Part shown: positions 61,881 to 64,000 of the stretch, piece by piece
Layout: the number at the start of each line of letters is the position of its first letter
Numbering within the stretch: position 1 is the first letter of the stretch
Assembly: GCF_000430705.1 (NCBI RefSeq)
Contig: NZ_AUMN01000013.1
Location: 1-64,000, forward strand
Direction of reading: 5' to 3'
Source: Arthrobacter castelli DSM 16402
GTDB lineage: Bacteria > Actinomycetota > Actinomycetes > Actinomycetales > Micrococcaceae
DNA: 64,000 bases
Position numbers and translations under genes: made by a program
The notes under the pieces: model-generated
Databases searched by the model: none
Told to the model about the DNA's origin: nothing
Seen by the model: the letters and a program-made list of their open reading frames with translations, nothing else

Positions 61881-63557
61881 TCACTCCGGGATGTTCGTCT
61901 CGTCGACCGGGGTGCGGCGGATGTAGTCCGCCGCGCGCTGGGCGGGGAGCCGCCAGTGCACGCCGAGGTAGTACACCGCAATGGAGAAGATGGCGCAGGC
62001 AAGCGCGCCGGTGCTGAGGGTCAGCGGCCCGGCATCGCCGTTGAGGAAGATGCCTTGTTCCGCTTGTCCGTCCCCGTTGATGTCTCCGAAGTAGCTGATC
62101 ACCATCAGGCCGGCGGTCCAAATGGGGAACCAGAGTCCTGACTTAATATCGAGCGGTGGGAGTTTGATCTTGGCCGTGAAGTGATAGATCACGTAGACGA
62201 CGTATCCCAGAAGCAGGGCGATGAGCATCTTCTCGTTGATCGCCCACCCGGCCCAGTACACCAGCAGGCTGGAGCTGATAAAGGCGATGATCGGCAGAAT
62301 GTCGCCGCCGGGCAGCTTGAACGGCCGCTCCTGGTCGGGCAGCTGCCGGCGCAGGGCCCCGACCGCCACCGGACCGGAACCGAAGGAGAGAGCGAATGCG
62401 GAGGTGATGAAGCCGATGAACAACTGCCAACTGGGGAACGGAAGGAAGAAAATACAGCCGACGACGAACGTCAGCACCACCGAAGGCCACGGGATGCCGC
62501 GGCTGTTCAGGATGGTCAGCCACTGCGGGAAGTTCTCGTTGCGCGCATTGGCGTAGGACAACCGGCTGGTCACGCCGGCATAGATCAACCCGGTGTCAGC
62601 GGGCGAAATGATCGCATCCAGCCGCAACAGCCAGGCCAGCCATACCGCACCGAGCACCAGCGCCAGTCCAGCCAAGGGGCCGGCAGCCTCATCGAAGGTC
62701 AGGGCGGACCACCCCTCGGAGAGCAACTCGGACGGCAGGGCGGTGATGAAGGCAATCTGCAGCAGTACATAGACAGCCATGGTGATCACGATCGAACCGA
62801 TCAGCGCGAACGGGATGTTCTTCTTGGGATTGTCGCTCTCGCCGGCGTACTCGACGGCGTTGCGGAACCCGAGGTAGGAGAAGCCGATTCCGGCCGCCGG
62901 AATAGCGACCAGTACGGCGCCCCAGCCTTCGGGCGCGAAGCCGTGGGCGCTCAGGTTCCCCGGGTTGAACTCAAGGAAGAAGAGCATGGCGATTAGCAAG
63001 GCGATGACCGCGAGCTTCCACCACACCAGGACGTTGTTGAACTTGGTGAACAACCTGACGCCCATAATGTTGATCAGGCTGTAGAGGAACATCAAGCCGA
63101 CGGCCACTGCACCGCCGGGAGCGGTCAGCAGGAACGGCCCTTCTTCTGACTGGTACATCAGCCATGGGATGTAAGGATTGGCGTACTGCACTGTCGCCAG
63201 CACTTCGACCGGCGTCACAGCCGCAGCCGCCAGCCAGCTGATCCACCCCGAGCCATAACTGGCGAAGGAACCAAAGGCGTAATGCGGGAATCGGACAATA
63301 CCGCCGGAAACCGGGAACATGGTGGCAAGTTCGGCGTAGACGAAGCCAATCATCATCACCATGATGCCGCCCAGGATCCACGAGAAAATGGCGGCGGGCC
63401 CGGCAATTTGGGAAGCGTACAACGCGCCGAACAGCCAGCCGGAGCCAATGATGGCCCCCACGCCGGTAAATAGCAGGCTGAGCTTGGACACGTGTTTCTT
63501 CAGCCCGGTATCGAGCTGAACTTCAACGTGTCCGAGCCTCGGTTTCATCTCGGTCAT
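61881..63557 (-). CDS. APC-family amino acid permease
   Basis: A 558-residue transporter with 12-14 predicted spans. LSLLFTGVGAIIGSGWLFGALYAS in span 1 with the unwound GAIIGSG typical of APC carriers, then GGIVRFPHYAFGSFASYGSGWISWLA and GFSYLGFRNAVEYAGESDNPKKNIPFALIGSI. The substrate is an amino acid or amine; type not clear. Monocistronic. Confidence 0.9.
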   Translation of the reverse strand: MTEMKPRLGHVEVQLDTGLKKHVSKLSLLFTGVGAIIGSGWLFGALYASQIAGPAAIFSWILGGIMVMMIGFVYAELATMFPVSGGIVRFPHYAFGSFASYGSGWISWLAAAAVTPVEVLATVQYANPYIPWLMYQSEEGPFLLTAPGGAVAVGLMFLYSLINIMGVRLFTKFNNVLVWWKLAVIALLIAMLFFLEFNPGNLSAHGFAPEGWGAVLVAIPAAGIGFSYLGFRNAVEYAGESDNPKKNIPFALIGSIVITMAVYVLLQIAFITALPSELLSEGWSALTFDEAAGPLAGLALVLGAVWLAWLLRLDAIISPADTGLIYAGVTSRLSYANARNENFPQWLTILNSRGIPWPSVVLTFVVGCIFFLPFPSWQLFIGFITSAFALSFGSGPVAVGALRRQLPDQERPFKLPGGDILPIIAFISSSLLVYWAGWAINEKMLIALLLGYVVYVIYHFTAKIKLPPLDIKSGLWFPIWTAGLMVISYFGDINGDGQAEQGIFLNGDAGPLTLSTGALACAIFSIAVYYLGVHWRLPAQRAADYIRRTPVDETNIPE

Positions 63558-63782
63558 GCTTGTAACTCCTCTTTGAGCTCCTGTGGGAGCCGTCCCCTGC
63601 GGCCCTGGTCAGGCCTTTCGACTGGTGGATGGCATCGTGGGCGTAGTCACATTATCAGCTTACGCCGGGTCTGCTCCATCCGAAGCAGGATGCTCCCCTC
63701 GGAGTGTTGCAGGCCCGCTGATGCACGTCGGGACGACGCAAGGTTGTAAGCTGGATGGCGCGTCCGGCCGCGGGCGCGCCAG

Positions 63783-63856
63783 GCGTGAGTAGCTCAGCTG
63801 GATAGAGCATCCCTCTCCTAAAGGGAAGGCCGCGGGTTCGAATCCCGCCTCGCGCA
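63783..63856 (+). tRNA. tRNA-Arg (anticodon CCT)
   Basis: A full cloverleaf: acceptor GCGTGAG (63783-63789) with CTCGCGC (63849-63855), one G-T wobble; D arm GCTC/GAGC; anticodon stem TCCCT/AGGGA with loop CTCCTAA, anticodon CCT, reading AGG; T arm GCGGG-TTCGAAT-CCCGC. Discriminator A; CCA is not encoded. No integrase is visible in the 144 nt that follow. Confidence 0.95.
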
Positions 63857-64000
63857 CTATCGACAGCGCGGCGCGCCCTCGACGGCACAGTGTTGCACCT
63901 GGTGGCACCGTCTGCATACACGAGGCAGCGGAGGGAGAGGCCCCGGAAGGAGCGGGAACGGACGTGGACACTGACGCCCACTCCACAGCTGGAGCCACGG

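Noticed and set aside
63660-63998. Possible small genes at the right edge on the minus strand
   Set aside because: They run antisense through tRNA-Arg and have no family features.
63783-64000. Integration site at tRNA-Arg
   Set aside because: No integrase or repeated tRNA 3' end is visible in the short sequence that remains.

Overview
The window is high-GC actinobacterial DNA. Dense genes, many 4-8 bp start/stop overlaps, GTG and TTG starts, AGGAGG-type ribosome sites and a DUF6318 lipoprotein fit the Micrococcaceae (an Arthrobacter-like genus) best. The genus call is inference.

Left third (1.8-30.2 kb): a nearly complete route for creatinine as carbon and nitrogen source. Creatininase and creatinase (27.2-28.0 and 25.9-27.1 kb) convert creatinine to creatine, then to sarcosine and urea. 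The operon glyA-soxB-soxD-soxA-soxG-sdaA-purU (10.6 down to 1.8 kb) oxidises sarcosine to glycine and a one-carbon unit, makes serine, deaminates it to pyruvate and balances folate. The urea can be split by urease (ureABCFDG, 22.4 down to 17.5 kb). The urease operon ends in a Fur-family regulator and meets a convergent FecCD-type ABC importer that may supply nickel. An IclR regulator sits between an MHS-type transporter and the creatinase operon. Those two promoters share a near-identical 27-bp composite operator just after their -10 boxes. The BCCT transporter of the creatinase operon has an in-frame amber codon, and a yeast-type cytosine-deaminase homologue follows it. Inserted among these are a GntR regulator, an Xre-RES toxin-antitoxin pair and a membrane protein with an HEXXH motif.

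Middle (30.4-33.8 kb): two unknown small proteins, a yybP-ykoY-type manganese riboswitch in front of a ferritin-like/VIT1 fusion transporter, and a membrane-anchored matrixin-like metalloprotease.

Inositol region (33.9-55.1 kb): plus-strand iolG, a GntR/UTRA regulator and iolB; a LacI regulator divergent from an oxidoreductase/epimerase pair; and a minus-strand block of iolC, aldolase, iolD, iolA, iolE, iolG, an isomerase and an iolT-like porter. A tautomerase and a sugar ABC transporter follow. An 18-bp motif (TGTNNNNACATNCTNACA) recurs before iolG, iolC and the tautomerase gene and suggests one regulon. A small relBE pair between these blocks has a truncated toxin.

Right end (55.2-64 kb): core genes sucCD with a strong terminator, a cell-surface He_PIG/low-complexity protein, pcrA helicase, an APC-family permease and tRNA-Arg(CCT).
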